46,985 nucleotides of DNA, taken from NCBI RefSeq assembly GCF_028864145.1, contig NZ_JARBHJ010000015.1:1-46985 (forward strand). The letters are read 5' to 3'. This document shows, piece by piece, positions 31,563 to 40,185 of the stretch. Each line of letters starts with the position of its first letter. The first letter of the stretch is position 1. The translations under genes were made by a program, and so were the position numbers. The notes below the pieces were generated by a model. That model did not search any database and was not told the origin of the DNA. It saw only the letters and a list, made by a program, of their open reading frames with translations. This DNA comes from Actinotignum schaalii. Its GTDB lineage: Bacteria; Actinomycetota; Actinomycetes; Actinomycetales; Actinomycetaceae.

Positions 31563-33070
31563 GTACGGTGGTTCCCCCGCGCACGCGCCGCGGCCGCTGG
31601 CCGGAAATCACCCTGCTGCTCCTGGCCGGAGCCATCGGGGTGGGCGCCTATTACCTGGTGTGGACCGGGCTGGATAATACCGGGCTGCCGCCCAGCTTCG
31701 CGCTGGTGGTGGGTGCCGGCGCCGCCCTGGTATTCGCCTGCCACCTGCTTATTCGCGCACTGTGCCCCTACGCGGATCCGGTGCTTTTCCCCTGCGCGAT
31801 CGCCCTCAACGGGCTGGGCCTGGCCATGATCTACCGGGTGGATGCCGCGTCGGATACCGATCACGCCCGCAGCCAGCTCATCCTCACCGCCGGCGCGCTG
31901 GTATTTTTCGCCGTCACGGTGCTGCTCGTGCGCAATTATCGGGTACTGCAAAATTACATGTGGACCTCGCTCATCGCCGGGGTGGTGCTGCTCCTCCTCC
32001 CGCTCAGCCCGCTGGGCCGCACCCTCAACGGTTCGCGCCTGTGGATCGCGGTGGGTGGGATGTCCTTCCAGCCGGCCGAAGTCGCGAAAATCTGTTTCGC
32101 GGTGTTCTTCGCGGCCTACCTCGTGACCGAACGCGATAACCTGGCGCTCGCCGGCCCGAAAATCCTGGGAATTCGCCTCCCTAAGGCCCGCCATATCCTC
32201 CCGGTTCTCATCGCCTGGGCGCTGTGCATGGGAGTCCTCGTTTTTGAACGCGATTTCGGCACCGCGCTGCTCTTCTTCGGGCTTTTCGTGGCGATGCTGT
32301 GGGTGGCGACCGAGCAGGTCTCCTGGCTGGCCATCGGCGCGCTCCTCACCGTGGGCGGGGTGTGGTTCATTTCAACAACCGTGTCCCATGTGCAGGCCCG
32401 TTTCGCGATTTGGCTCGACCCCTTCGACCCGGAACTGTACGACGCCGTCGGCGGCTCCTACCAGGTGGTTCAGGGGCTCTTCGGCATGGCCTCCGGGGGG
32501 CTCTTCGGGGCGGGGCTGGGGCGCGGCTACCCGAACCTGGTTTACGCGGCGCATTCCGATTTCATTTACGCCTCTTTCGCCGAGGAACTCGGCCTGGTGG
32601 GCGTGGGTGCCATCCTGTGCATCTACCTGCTTCTCATCAGTCGCGGCATGCGGGTTGCCCTGGAATCGCGCGATGGCTTCGGCAAACTCCTCGCTTCCGG
32701 GCTGTCTTTCGTGCTCGGGCTGCAATGCTTCATCGTTATCGGCGGGGTGACGCGCATTATCCCGCTGACCGGCCTGGCCCTGCCTTTCCTCGCGCACGGC
32801 GGCTCGGCACTGCTGACGAACTGGATCATTATCGCGCTGCTGATCCGCATGTCGCACACCGCCCGCCGCCCGGAAGAAGCACGCCCGCTGCCCACCACCG
32901 ATGAACTCGCGATCCTGCGCGGGAACGCCGATGAGGGCGTTAGTGAGGGCGACGACGACGCGCGCCGCGCCCCGCGCGGCGCGGAAAGCTCCACCGGCGG
33001 GGCTCACACGGCGGCCGCGGGTTCCCGACCCGCGGGCGGCGACGCCCACACAGAGGTGGTGCGCCCGTGA
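31559..33070 (+). CDS. rodA: SEDS-family peptidoglycan glycosyltransferase RodA/FtsW
   Basis: A 503-residue integral membrane protein with about ten helices. It polymerises lipid II glycan strands during cell-wall growth, working with the class B PBP encoded next. SEDS hallmarks are visible: NGLGLAMIYR, a long loop containing FERDFGTALLFF (with the Asp of the active site), GLGRGYPNLVYAAHSDFIYA, and the C-terminal FLAHGGSALLTNW. The last ~75 residues are a charged, low-complexity cytoplasmic tail. Start ATG overlaps the pstP stop (ATGA). Its stop overlaps pbpA (GTGA). Confidence 0.95.
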   Translation: MSTVVPPRTRRGRWPEITLLLLAGAIGVGAYYLVWTGLDNTGLPPSFALVVGAGAALVFACHLLIRALCPYADPVLFPCAIALNGLGLAMIYRVDAASDTDHARSQLILTAGALVFFAVTVLLVRNYRVLQNYMWTSLIAGVVLLLLPLSPLGRTLNGSRLWIAVGGMSFQPAEVAKICFAVFFAAYLVTERDNLALAGPKILGIRLPKARHILPVLIAWALCMGVLVFERDFGTALLFFGLFVAMLWVATEQVSWLAIGALLTVGGVWFISTTVSHVQARFAIWLDPFDPELYDAVGGSYQVVQGLFGMASGGLFGAGLGRGYPNLVYAAHSDFIYASFAEELGLVGVGAILCIYLLLISRGMRVALESRDGFGKLLASGLSFVLGLQCFIVIGGVTRIIPLTGLALPFLAHGGSALLTNWIIIALLIRMSHTARRPEEARPLPTTDELAILRGNADEGVSEGDDDARRAPRGAESSTGGAHTAAAGSRPAGGDAHTEVVRP

Positions 33071-34524
33071 ATCGCCCTATCCGCCAGCTCGTCGCGGTCC
33101 TCGCGGTCATGTTCTTAGGTTTGGCCGGCTCCACCACCGCGATCCAGTTCTTCCAGGCCGCCAGCCTCAACGCCAATGCGTGGAATGTGCGGACGCTCTA
33201 CCGCGAATACGGCACCCAGCGTGGTCCCATTATCGTGGCCGGGGAATCCATTGTTTCCTCCCAGCCCATCGACGATGCCTACAACTACCTGCGCGTTTAC
33301 GAGCGCCCGGAGATTTATTCGAATCTCACCGGCTACTACTCCATCGCCCATAACTCGATGACGGGCTTGGAACGCGCCATGAACCCGGTCCTGGGCGGCT
33401 CGGATTCCTCCCTGGCCGGTCAACGTATCGAAGAGCTCATTACCGGCTCCCAACCCCAGGGCGGGGGCGTTGAGCTCACTATCGATCCCCAGCTCCAGGA
33501 GGCCGCAGCCGCCGCGCTGGGTAACCAGCGCGGCGCCGTCGTCGTACTTAATTCCCGCACCGGAGATATTCTGGCGCAGGTCTCCACCCCCGGATTCGAC
33601 CCGAACGGCGTGGCCACGCACGATACCGCGGCCGCGCGCGACAACTATCAGGCTCTCGAAACCGATCCCACCACGCCGCTCATCGACCGGGCGACCGGCG
33701 GGGACCAGTACGCGCCCGGCTCGTCGTTCAAGCTGCTTACCGCCACCGCGATGATTGAGAACCTCGGGCTGAGCCCAGATTCGCTGGTGGAGGCCCCCCG
33801 CACCTTCGTGCCGCCGGGGACCACGCACGATATGTGGAATCCGGGGCAGGCCGCCTGCGGAGACGGCTCCGGGAAAGTTACGCTTACCGAGGCGTTCGCG
33901 CAATCGTGCAATACGCCGTTCGCGATCGGCGGGATCGCGGTGGGCCCGGAAAAAATGGTGGCGCAAGCCGAAAAATTCGGTTTCAATAGCGAGCTTTCCA
34001 CGCCGCTACCCGTTTCCGCTTCGCGTTTCCCCGCCCCCGCGGACGCCGCGGCGCTCGCCATGGATTCCATCGGCCAACGCGATATTCGGGTCACCCCGAT
34101 GCAGATGGCGATGGTCGGTGCGGCGATTGCCAATGACGGCGTGGTGATGAAACCGAATCTGGTGCGCCGCACTCTCACCGCGGATCTCGAACCCGTGAGC
34201 GAAAGCGAACCGGAAGTGCTCTCCCGCGCGATGAGCCAGCAAACCGCGGGCTATATGCACCAGATGATGGTCAATGAGGTCAAGAACGGCACCGGGTACC
34301 TCTTCACCCTCCCCGGGATTGAAACCTCCGGGAAAACCGGGACCGCGGAAATCACGAACGATATCCCCCCGCACGCGTGGTTCGTGGGGAATGCGACCAT
34401 CGGGGACACGGCCTATACCGTGGCCGTGGTGGTCGAAAATTCGGGCAATGCCGTGTGGAATGGCGACGGTGGCTCCGTTGCCGCCCCCCTTGCCCGCACA
34501 GTACTTGAAGCTAAGGTGAACTAA
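33067..34524 (+). CDS. pbpA: Class B penicillin-binding protein PbpA (transpeptidase)
   Basis: A 485-residue membrane-anchored transpeptidase: an N-terminal helix (about 7-27), a dimerisation region (30-140) and a transpeptidase domain. The three catalytic motifs are PGSSFK (SxxK), SCN and SGKTGTAE (KTG). It cross-links the glycan made by RodA. GTG start with a 4-base overlap to rodA. A 29-base gap separates it from pknB. The length is normal for actinobacterial PbpA. Confidence 0.96.
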   Translation: MNRPIRQLVAVLAVMFLGLAGSTTAIQFFQAASLNANAWNVRTLYREYGTQRGPIIVAGESIVSSQPIDDAYNYLRVYERPEIYSNLTGYYSIAHNSMTGLERAMNPVLGGSDSSLAGQRIEELITGSQPQGGGVELTIDPQLQEAAAAALGNQRGAVVVLNSRTGDILAQVSTPGFDPNGVATHDTAAARDNYQALETDPTTPLIDRATGGDQYAPGSSFKLLTATAMIENLGLSPDSLVEAPRTFVPPGTTHDMWNPGQAACGDGSGKVTLTEAFAQSCNTPFAIGGIAVGPEKMVAQAEKFGFNSELSTPLPVSASRFPAPADAAALAMDSIGQRDIRVTPMQMAMVGAAIANDGVVMKPNLVRRTLTADLEPVSESEPEVLSRAMSQQTAGYMHQMMVNEVKNGTGYLFTLPGIETSGKTGTAEITNDIPPHAWFVGNATIGDTAYTVAVVVENSGNAVWNGDGGSVAAPLARTVLEAKVN

Positions 34525-34553
34525 GCAGATGCTCAGCAGAAAGGTGACGCGAC

Positions 34554-36707
34554 GTGAATGATATCCCCCGCGTACTCGGCAACCGCTACCAGGTGGGCGA
34601 GATCATCGGTCGAGGCGGTATGGCCGAAGTACATCTCGGCTACGACACCCGGCTCTCACGCACGGTAGCGATTAAAATCCTGCGCACCGACCTGGCGCAG
34701 GATGCCACCTTCCTGGCCCGTTTCCGGCGTGAGGCGCAATCGGCGGCCGCGCTCAACCACCCCTCCATTGTGTCCGTGTATGACACCGGGGAAGAAACCG
34801 TGACTTCCGCGAGCGGCACCGAGCTGGCGCTGCCCTATATCGTCATGGAATACGTCAAGGGCCGCACCGTGGCCTCCCTGCTGCACGGCGGGGACCCGGT
34901 ACCCATCGGGGAGGCCGTGCAGATCGTGGTGGGGGTGCTTTCCGCGCTGGAATACTCCCATCACGAAGGCATCATTCACCGCGATATCAAGCCGGGCAAT
35001 ATTATGCTCACCACCGGCGGCAAGGTGAAGGTCATGGACTTCGGGATCGCCCGCGCGATTGCCGATTCCGCTGCCACGATGACGCAAACGAACTCCGTGG
35101 TGGGCACCGCCCAGTACCTCTCCCCCGAGCAGGCGCGCGGGGAAGTGGTGGATGCGCGCTCCGACCTGTATTCCACCGGCTGCGTGCTGTATGAGCTGCT
35201 CACCGGGCGCCCGCCCTTCGTGGGTGATAGCGCGGTGGCGGTGGCCTACCAGCATGTTTCTGAAACTCCCAAGCCGGCTTCCCAGATCGCTTCCGATATC
35301 CCGGACGCCATTGACCGCGTGGTCATGAAATCCCTGGCGAAGAGCCGCGAGGACCGCTACCAGGACGCCGCCGAATTCCGCGCGGACCTGTTGGCTGCGG
35401 CGCGTGGGGAAGGCGTGGACGCCCCGGCGGTTTCCTCCTGGAATGCTTACGGGGCGGGGGCGATTGGCGCGGCTGGTGTTGGCGCGGCTGGTGTTGCCGG
35501 TGCCGGTATTGGCGCGGCCGGGGCGAATGCCGCGACGGCCGCTACGCAAGCCTATTCGGCCACTAACGCCCGCCCCGCCTCCACCACCGCTTATCCCACC
35601 GCGACCGCTGGGGGCGCCGGCGGTGCCGGTGCAGGTGCCGCGGGCGGTGCCGGTGCGGGCGGTGCCGGTGCAGGTGCGATTTCTAGTACGACGGCGCAGC
35701 CGGGCGGCGCGCCCACCTACCCGGGTGGGTACCCGACGGGCGCCTACCCCGGGGCCTACCCCACGGGCAGCTACCCCACCGGGAGCTATCCCGGTTATGA
35801 CCCCACGGCAACCGGAGCGCAACCGCCGGTAAAGAAGAAGTCCAGTGCGCCCTTCATTTGGGGCGGGGTGGCTCTGCTTGTTATTGCCCTGGGGATCCTG
35901 GGCTGGTTCTTCCTGTCCGGGCGGGGCGACTCCGCCGAACCGCAACCCACCGAAACCGCGGTGGCGCAGGTGGCGATCCCCGATATGGTGGGGTGGACCG
36001 AGGTGCAGGCCAGCCAACAGCTCACCAGCTTGGGCCTGGAATTCGTGCGCGGCACGGATGTGTCCAGCGATACCGTGGACAAGGGGCTGGTTGTGTCCTC
36101 CAATCCGGCGATGCGGAGCACCGTGGATGTGGGCAGTCGCGTGACCTTGCATTTCTCCTCCGGTCCGTCCGCCGTGCAGGTTCCCGATGTGGTGGGGATG
36201 AGCACGGATCAGGCCTCCCAGGCGCTACGCGCGGCGGGGCTGACCGTGGGCGGTATGGAGCAGGTTAATGACCCGAGCGAGGACCGCGACCGGGTGGTGT
36301 CTACCAGCCCGAATGTGGGCGAAAGCGTGAAGCCGGGCAGTACCGTGAAGCTGCAGGTAGCCAGCGGCAATGTGGCAGTTCCGGATGTACGCGGAATGAG
36401 CGTAGATGAAGCGCGGGCGGCGCTGCGCGATGCTCGCCTCACGGTCGTGGGCCAAAGCGAGCAGGAGGTCACCGACCCGGCGAAGGTCGGCAAAGTCGTG
36501 GATGCGAGCATTGCTCCGGGCACCGTGGTTCAGCGCGATACCGAGATGCGTATTACCGTGGGCATCGCCCCGGCACCCACTCCCACCCCGAGCACTCCGC
36601 CCGCCGGCTCCGGTTCTGGTGGTTCCGGCTCTGGCGGATCGGGAGGTAACGGTGGCGCGGGCGGCGCGCACCCCAACCCCGCACCTACCGGGCAGGGGAA
36701 CGGGTAA
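34554..36707 (+). CDS. pknB: Transmembrane Ser/Thr protein kinase PknB with three PASTA domains
   Basis: A 717-residue kinase. Residues 8-270 are the kinase domain (glycine loop GRGGMAEVHLG, Lys41 in AIKILR, HRDIKPGN with Asp144, DFG at 162, VGTAQYLSPEQARG). A juxtamembrane linker has an Ala/Gly-rich stretch and a Tyr-Pro-Gly-Gly/Thr-Gly repeat (about 385-425). One transmembrane helix follows (about 432-455), then three extracytoplasmic PASTA domains (about 471-690) that bind peptidoglycan fragments, and a Gly/Ser/Pro tail. The mycobacterial orthologue has four PASTA domains. No separate pknA is present in the operon. GTG start with AAAGGTG upstream. Confidence 0.95.
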   Translation: MNDIPRVLGNRYQVGEIIGRGGMAEVHLGYDTRLSRTVAIKILRTDLAQDATFLARFRREAQSAAALNHPSIVSVYDTGEETVTSASGTELALPYIVMEYVKGRTVASLLHGGDPVPIGEAVQIVVGVLSALEYSHHEGIIHRDIKPGNIMLTTGGKVKVMDFGIARAIADSAATMTQTNSVVGTAQYLSPEQARGEVVDARSDLYSTGCVLYELLTGRPPFVGDSAVAVAYQHVSETPKPASQIASDIPDAIDRVVMKSLAKSREDRYQDAAEFRADLLAAARGEGVDAPAVSSWNAYGAGAIGAAGVGAAGVAGAGIGAAGANAATAATQAYSATNARPASTTAYPTATAGGAGGAGAGAAGGAGAGGAGAGAISSTTAQPGGAPTYPGGYPTGAYPGAYPTGSYPTGSYPGYDPTATGAQPPVKKKSSAPFIWGGVALLVIALGILGWFFLSGRGDSAEPQPTETAVAQVAIPDMVGWTEVQASQQLTSLGLEFVRGTDVSSDTVDKGLVVSSNPAMRSTVDVGSRVTLHFSSGPSAVQVPDVVGMSTDQASQALRAAGLTVGGMEQVNDPSEDRDRVVSTSPNVGESVKPGSTVKLQVASGNVAVPDVRGMSVDEARAALRDARLTVVGQSEQEVTDPAKVGKVVDASIAPGTVVQRDTEMRITVGIAPAPTPTPSTPPAGSGSGGSGSGGSGGNGGAGGAHPNPAPTGQGNG

Positions 36708-36747
36708 GTAGCTACCGGGAACCGGGTCGCTCGCGGATCGGTCCGCA

Positions 36748-36960
36748 AAATGCAACCACAACTACATTAACTTTTCCAAATCGTGCGCTGGCGTTGCTTT
36801 TTGTGAGCTCCTAGCCCAGAGTGTTGCTTTCTGCAGCGCCTGTGTGCTGAGGCGTTGCTTTCTGAGACCTTCCGCGTCGAGAAGTTGCATTTTACAAGCT
36901 ATCGCGTTGTGGTGTTGCTATTTGCCGGCGCTCATGCCGAGAGGTTGCATTATCCGAGCA
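36748..36960 (-). repeat. Six-unit 30-bp-periodic GTTGC array with inverted end (array D)
   Basis: On the plus strand GTTGC starts at 36793, 36823, 36854, 36884, 36914 and 36944: spacings of 30, 31, 30, 30 and 30. The shared core is GTTGC-W-T-T; the rest of each ~30-base unit is variable but often ends CGAGA. One opposite-orientation copy, AAATGCAACC, is at 36748-36757. Read on the minus strand, it follows dyad element D: six direct motifs, then one inverted motif 54 bp (outer edges) from the last. It fills most of the 432-base gap after pknB; no gene is visible here. Confidence 0.85.
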
Positions 36961-36964
36961 CCCC

Positions 36965-37005
36965 GCCCGCCGGCTTTCCGCTTTCCTATTTTCTAGCCGG
37001 CGGGC
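36965..37005. repeat. GC-rich hairpin beside dyad element D
   Basis: GCCCGCCGGCT pairs with AGCCGGCGGGC (11 bp); the pairing continues outward as CACCCC/GGGGTG with one extra base. The T-rich loop is 19 bases. The left arm sequence (CACCCC.GCCC.GCCGGCTAG) is also present beside copy B. It could double as a terminator for pknB or for the small gene at 37140. Confidence 0.65.
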
Positions 37006-37008
37006 AGG

Positions 37009-37070
37009 GGTGTCTTTTCCGGAGTGTACTGCACGTGTCTTACATACTAAGTACAGCTCTGACAACACGT
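37009..37070 (-). repeat. Dyad element, copy D
   Basis: On the minus strand: ACGTGTTGTCAGAGCTGTAC, TTAGTATGTAAGACACGTGC, AGTACACTCCGGAAAAGACA. Nearly identical to copy C although on the opposite strand and 9 kb away. Confidence 0.8.
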
Positions 37071-37139
37071 ACCGCCCCCGCAGGGGCTGGTACCGTGCTA
37101 CCGTGTGCTAGCTGTGGTCCGGCTAACCCCGTGGCCCAG

Positions 37140-37298
37140 CTACTGCGTGATGGTGGTATCCTGCGGGCGGAAAACGGTATTTATCCAGGGGAAAACCCAC
37201 TCAAAGAGCGCGAAAACAATCGCGGCGATAATGATAAGGGCCTCGATGACCTTCAACCACGTCGGGCCGGGCAGGTGCCGCCAAATAAATCCGTACAT
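37140..37298 (-). CDS. Small single-pass membrane protein of the sortase-pknB region
   Basis: A 52-residue protein starting MYGFIWRHLPGPTWLKVIEA, followed by a hydrophobic helix (LIIIAAIVFALFEWVFPWIN) and a short tail RPQDTTITQ. The pattern 'MYG..WR.LPGP.W.K' plus one helix with WVFPW is one I associate with a small conserved membrane protein near the sortase/pknB genes in actinobacteria; the association is from memory. GGAG lies before the ATG. It is on the same strand as the sortase and 69 bases after it, so cotranscription is likely. Function unknown. Confidence 0.75.
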   Translation of the reverse strand: MYGFIWRHLPGPTWLKVIEALIIIAAIVFALFEWVFPWINTVFRPQDTTITQ

Positions 37299-37367
37299 TG
37301 CATGCTCCGTTTCTTCTTCACGTATATCTGCTAGTGCCCACCCCGGGGCGAGCCGACCGCCTACTTT

Positions 37368-38273
37368 TTACTTCACCAGCTCCGCCGGGGCGCCCTCGGC
37401 GGCGTCGACCCAATGATCGAGGGTGGCGTAGGTAATCCAGCGGTCGCTGGACACAAAGGGCGGATGGCAGGTGGTAATGGTGAGGATGCGCTGGGTGGGC
37501 GCCTCCTCCGGCTTATTCGGTACCGGCGCCAGCACGCCTACCTGTGTGGGCGGCACAACCTCATGCTCGGTGACCTTGTAGACGTAGTAGGCGTTCTTGG
37601 TTTGCACAATAATCGGGTCGCCTGGTTGGAGCTCAGGCACATCGCGCATGGCCGCGCCGTACGTCTGGCGGTGCGCGGTGATCGCGTAATTACCGATCTC
37701 CCCAACGTACTGGGTATCCGGGTAATGCCCAAAACTCCCGGTATCCACCACGGCTTCCAGGTCCACCCCGTATTTGACGGTGTAGCGCCAATCGGCACCG
37801 AAGCGCGGGATGTAAATAATGCCTTCCAGGTCACCCGTGCGATTTACGTGATCCGGGGCCGGCGGGGCGTCGGTGCGCGGGGTCCCCACCTTGGTGGTGC
37901 CGCGCGGATCGCCCCATTGCTTATTGACGGTTTCGATCTGCTGGGCCTGATCGCGGTTCGCGCCCAGGTCAGTCCAGTAGACCTGCCACACGATAAAGAG
38001 GCCCACCACGATTCCCGCGGTAATGAGCAGCTCCCCGATCACGCCGATAATTGCGTTGAGGATGCCGCCGCGGCGCCGGGCGGGTGCGCCTGCCCGGGTT
38101 GTGCTGACGGTGGCGGTGGCGGCCGGCGCGGCAGGCTGCTGCGGCGTCGTACCTGCACTGGCGGTAGCCGGGCGGTACCGCCCCACAGCTTCGTGCCGCG
38201 GAGCGCGAGCCGCGTTTCCTTCCGCCGCGCGCCTTCCCGCACGGCGCCCTCGTTCGGGCTGCTGTTCGCGCAT
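37368..38273 (-). CDS. Class E-like sortase
   Basis: A 301-residue membrane transpeptidase that attaches exported proteins to the cell wall. A basic, low-complexity cytoplasmic N-terminus (1-70) is followed by one transmembrane helix (about 75-100, IIGVIGELLITAGIVVGLFI). The sortase barrel (about 145-300) has catalytic His in ITAHRQTYG, Cys in LTITTCHPPF and Arg in SSDRWITYATL. Sequence and location next to crgA and pknB point to class E, known to prefer LAXTG. The coiled-coil proteins at 3328-10721 carry LPETG, LPDTG and LAASG and are possible substrates. The start at 38273 has GGAAGG seven bases upstream. Divergent from crgA across 257 bases. Confidence 0.9.
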   Translation of the reverse strand: MREQQPERGRRAGRRAAEGNAARAPRHEAVGRYRPATASAGTTPQQPAAPAATATVSTTRAGAPARRRGGILNAIIGVIGELLITAGIVVGLFIVWQVYWTDLGANRDQAQQIETVNKQWGDPRGTTKVGTPRTDAPPAPDHVNRTGDLEGIIYIPRFGADWRYTVKYGVDLEAVVDTGSFGHYPDTQYVGEIGNYAITAHRQTYGAAMRDVPELQPGDPIIVQTKNAYYVYKVTEHEVVPPTQVGVLAPVPNKPEEAPTQRILTITTCHPPFVSSDRWITYATLDHWVDAAEGAPAELVK

Positions 38274-38530
38274 AGTCTCACCTTCCACTGCCACCGGATT
38301 CGTACTAGAAACAGAATAGTGGTTTCGGCTCGAAAAATGCGGTGAGATAACTCCCCTCACTTTTAGGAACGACGACGCCGCTACGCCCGCGCGCCACCCG
38401 CCAGCGGCCGTGCACATGGCCCCGCGCCGGCTTTTGTGAAAAAATACCAGAGGAATCGCGCGATTGAGCGCGCCACCGGGCGCGTTACTTCGTTAGGCTT
38501 AGGGGCGGAAGGAACCGCGGAAGGTAGAAC

Positions 38531-38908
38531 ATGACAGATCAACAGTTTGACGAACCCGAACTTTCGGAAGCCACCGGCAACGCTGCCCCGGCTCGGAAGT
38601 CGCGCAAGAGCTCTGCTCCCTCGGCGAAGGACGTGCGCCGCCCCGGCACCAAGCGCGATATTGCGGCGCAGGCCACTCGGGAAAAGGATGAGGCGAAGCG
38701 CTCCCGTAAGGTCGCGCAGAAGGATCGCCGCTCGCCGAGCTGGTGGGCGCCGGTCATGTGTACGCTCATGATTATCGGCCTTATCGTGGTGGTGCTCGCT
38801 TACGTGACGGGTGGCCGTTTCCCCATTCCGGGGTGGAATAACGGCAATCTGTTCCTCGGCTTCGGCTTCATGATCGTGGGCTTCCTCATGACGATGGGGT
38901 GGAAGTAG
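38531..38908 (+). CDS. crgA: Cell division protein CrgA
   Basis: A 125-residue protein with a basic, Ser/Ala/Lys-rich cytoplasmic N-terminus (about 1-70) longer than usual, then two transmembrane helices (WWAPVMCTLMIIGLIVVVLA; LFLGFGFMIVGFLMTMGWK) joined by a short loop containing PIPGWNNGN. This is the diagnostic CrgA pattern. CrgA helps place and stabilise the divisome in actinobacteria. GGAAGGTAGAAC precedes the ATG. It is 3 bases from the phosphofructokinase start, so the two are cotranscribed, an unusual coupling. Confidence 0.95.
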   Translation: MTDQQFDEPELSEATGNAAPARKSRKSSAPSAKDVRRPGTKRDIAAQATREKDEAKRSRKVAQKDRRSPSWWAPVMCTLMIIGLIVVVLAYVTGGRFPIPGWNNGNLFLGFGFMIVGFLMTMGWK

Positions 38909-38911
38909 CCG

Positions 38912-40051
38912 ATGGGGAAAGCAGTGAAGCGGGTCGGTATCCTCACTGCCGGCGGTGATGCCCCTGGCCTCAATGCCGCCATCCGCGGGTTTGGTAAAGC
39001 CGCGATGGGCAAGTACGGCATGGAGCTGGTGGGGTACCGCAACGGTATTACCGGGCTCGTCAATAACCGCTATATGCCGCTGGATTCGGATTCGCTGGCC
39101 GGGATTTTGACGCAGGGTGGCACGATGCTGGGCACCTCGCGCGATAAGGTTCATAAGTTCCCGGACGGCAACGGCGGGTACGTGGATATGATTCCGCAGA
39201 TCGCCCAGAACCTCGAAGATGAGCATATCGATGCGCTGGTGTGCATCGGCGGGGGCGGGACCGCGAAGAACGCGAATCGGCTGGCGCAGGCCGGGCTGCC
39301 CGTTATCCACCTGCCCAAAACCATCGATAACGACATCATGCACACGGACACCAGCTTCGGTTTTTCGACGGCGCTGTCTATCGCCACCGATGCTATTGAC
39401 CGGCTCCATTCCACCGCCCATTCCCATCACCGCATTATCGTGGTGGAGCTGATGGGGCATCGGGCCGGGTGGCTTACGCTGGGTGCCGGGATTGCCGGAG
39501 GTGCCGATATTATTCTCATCCCGGAGATCCCGTATTCGATTGAGTCGTGTGCGGCGTCGATCCGGCGGCGGGCGGAAAATGGGCGGCCTTTCTCCGTGGT
39601 GGCCGTGGCCGAAGGCGCGCATTCTATTCCGGTGGCAGCCCAGCTGGCCGCCGCCAATGACCTAGTACGCCACGCCCCCACCCCGGAGGCGAAAGAGGCG
39701 GCGAAGAGCCACCGGCGTTCCATTGAGGAAAACGAGCGCGAATCTACTTTCCTGGTGGCGCAGCAGCTGGAGGAGGCCACCGGCTTGGAGGCACGCGTAA
39801 CCATCCTTGGCTACGTGCAGCGCGGGGGAATTCCCGACGCCGCGGACCGGCTGCTGGGAACCGTGCTGGGGAGCGCGGCCGCCGATGTGGTGGCGCACGG
39901 GAAATCCGGCGTGATGATCGCCTCCCAGAACGGGCAGGCCGTGCCGGTGCCGCTCGAGGATGTGGCCGGGAAGGACAAGTTGGTCCCGGTGGATCACCCC
40001 TGGGTGGCCGCGGCGCGCGCCGTCGGCACCAGCCTGGGTGAGGCGATCTAG
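38912..40051 (+). CDS. pfkA: 6-phosphofructokinase (phosphoryl donor uncertain)
   Basis: A 379-residue kinase phosphorylating fructose 6-phosphate in glycolysis. It begins [19 protein letters not shown]; the fructose-phosphate site includes PKTIDND and MGHRAGW, and [12 protein letters not shown] is present near the C-terminus. The donor-site motif reads [13 protein letters not shown]-dependent enzymes usually have GGDGS or GGEGT, and PPi enzymes GGDDT/GGEDT. Here the acidic residue is Gly, the next position is the ATP-type Gly, and Lys in PKTIDND is shared with PPi-type and long actinobacterial enzymes. A clade with GGGGT is known to me, but its donor is not settled from sequence alone. A strong terminator follows. 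Confidence 0.92.
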   Translation: MGKAVKRVGILTAGGDAPGLNAAIRGFGKAAMGKYGMELVGYRNGITGLVNNRYMPLDSDSLAGILTQGGTMLGTSRDKVHKFPDGNGGYVDMIPQIAQNLEDEHIDALVCIGGGGTAKNANRLAQAGLPVIHLPKTIDNDIMHTDTSFGFSTALSIATDAIDRLHSTAHSHHRIIVVELMGHRAGWLTLGAGIAGGADIILIPEIPYSIESCAASIRRRAENGRPFSVVAVAEGAHSIPVAAQLAAANDLVRHAPTPEAKEAAKSHRRSIEENERESTFLVAQQLEEATGLEARVTILGYVQRGGIPDAADRLLGTVLGSAAADVVAHGKSGVMIASQNGQAVPVPLEDVAGKDKLVPVDHPWVAAARAVGTSLGEAI

Positions 40052-40079
40052 GAGTACCGCTAGTACTGCTGACAAATAT

Positions 40080-40119
40080 GGGGGCGGCCGCGCCATGTGG
40101 CGGGCCGCCCCCTTATTGT
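40080..40119 (+). terminator. Terminator after phosphofructokinase
   Basis: GGGGGCGGCC pairs with GGCCGCCCCC around a 13-base loop, followed by TTATTGTTT. It lies between convergent genes. Confidence 0.8.
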
Positions 40120-40185
40120 TTATGTTCGCGTTAGTTGGCGCATTACGCCTGGTTAGCGGGCGAACTTAGCGCCGCGCGTTCGTGC

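Noticed and set aside
36791-36960. CRISPR array
   Set aside because: Only a 5-8-base core is conserved per 30-base unit, spacing is 30 rather than ~60-70, and there are no cas genes.
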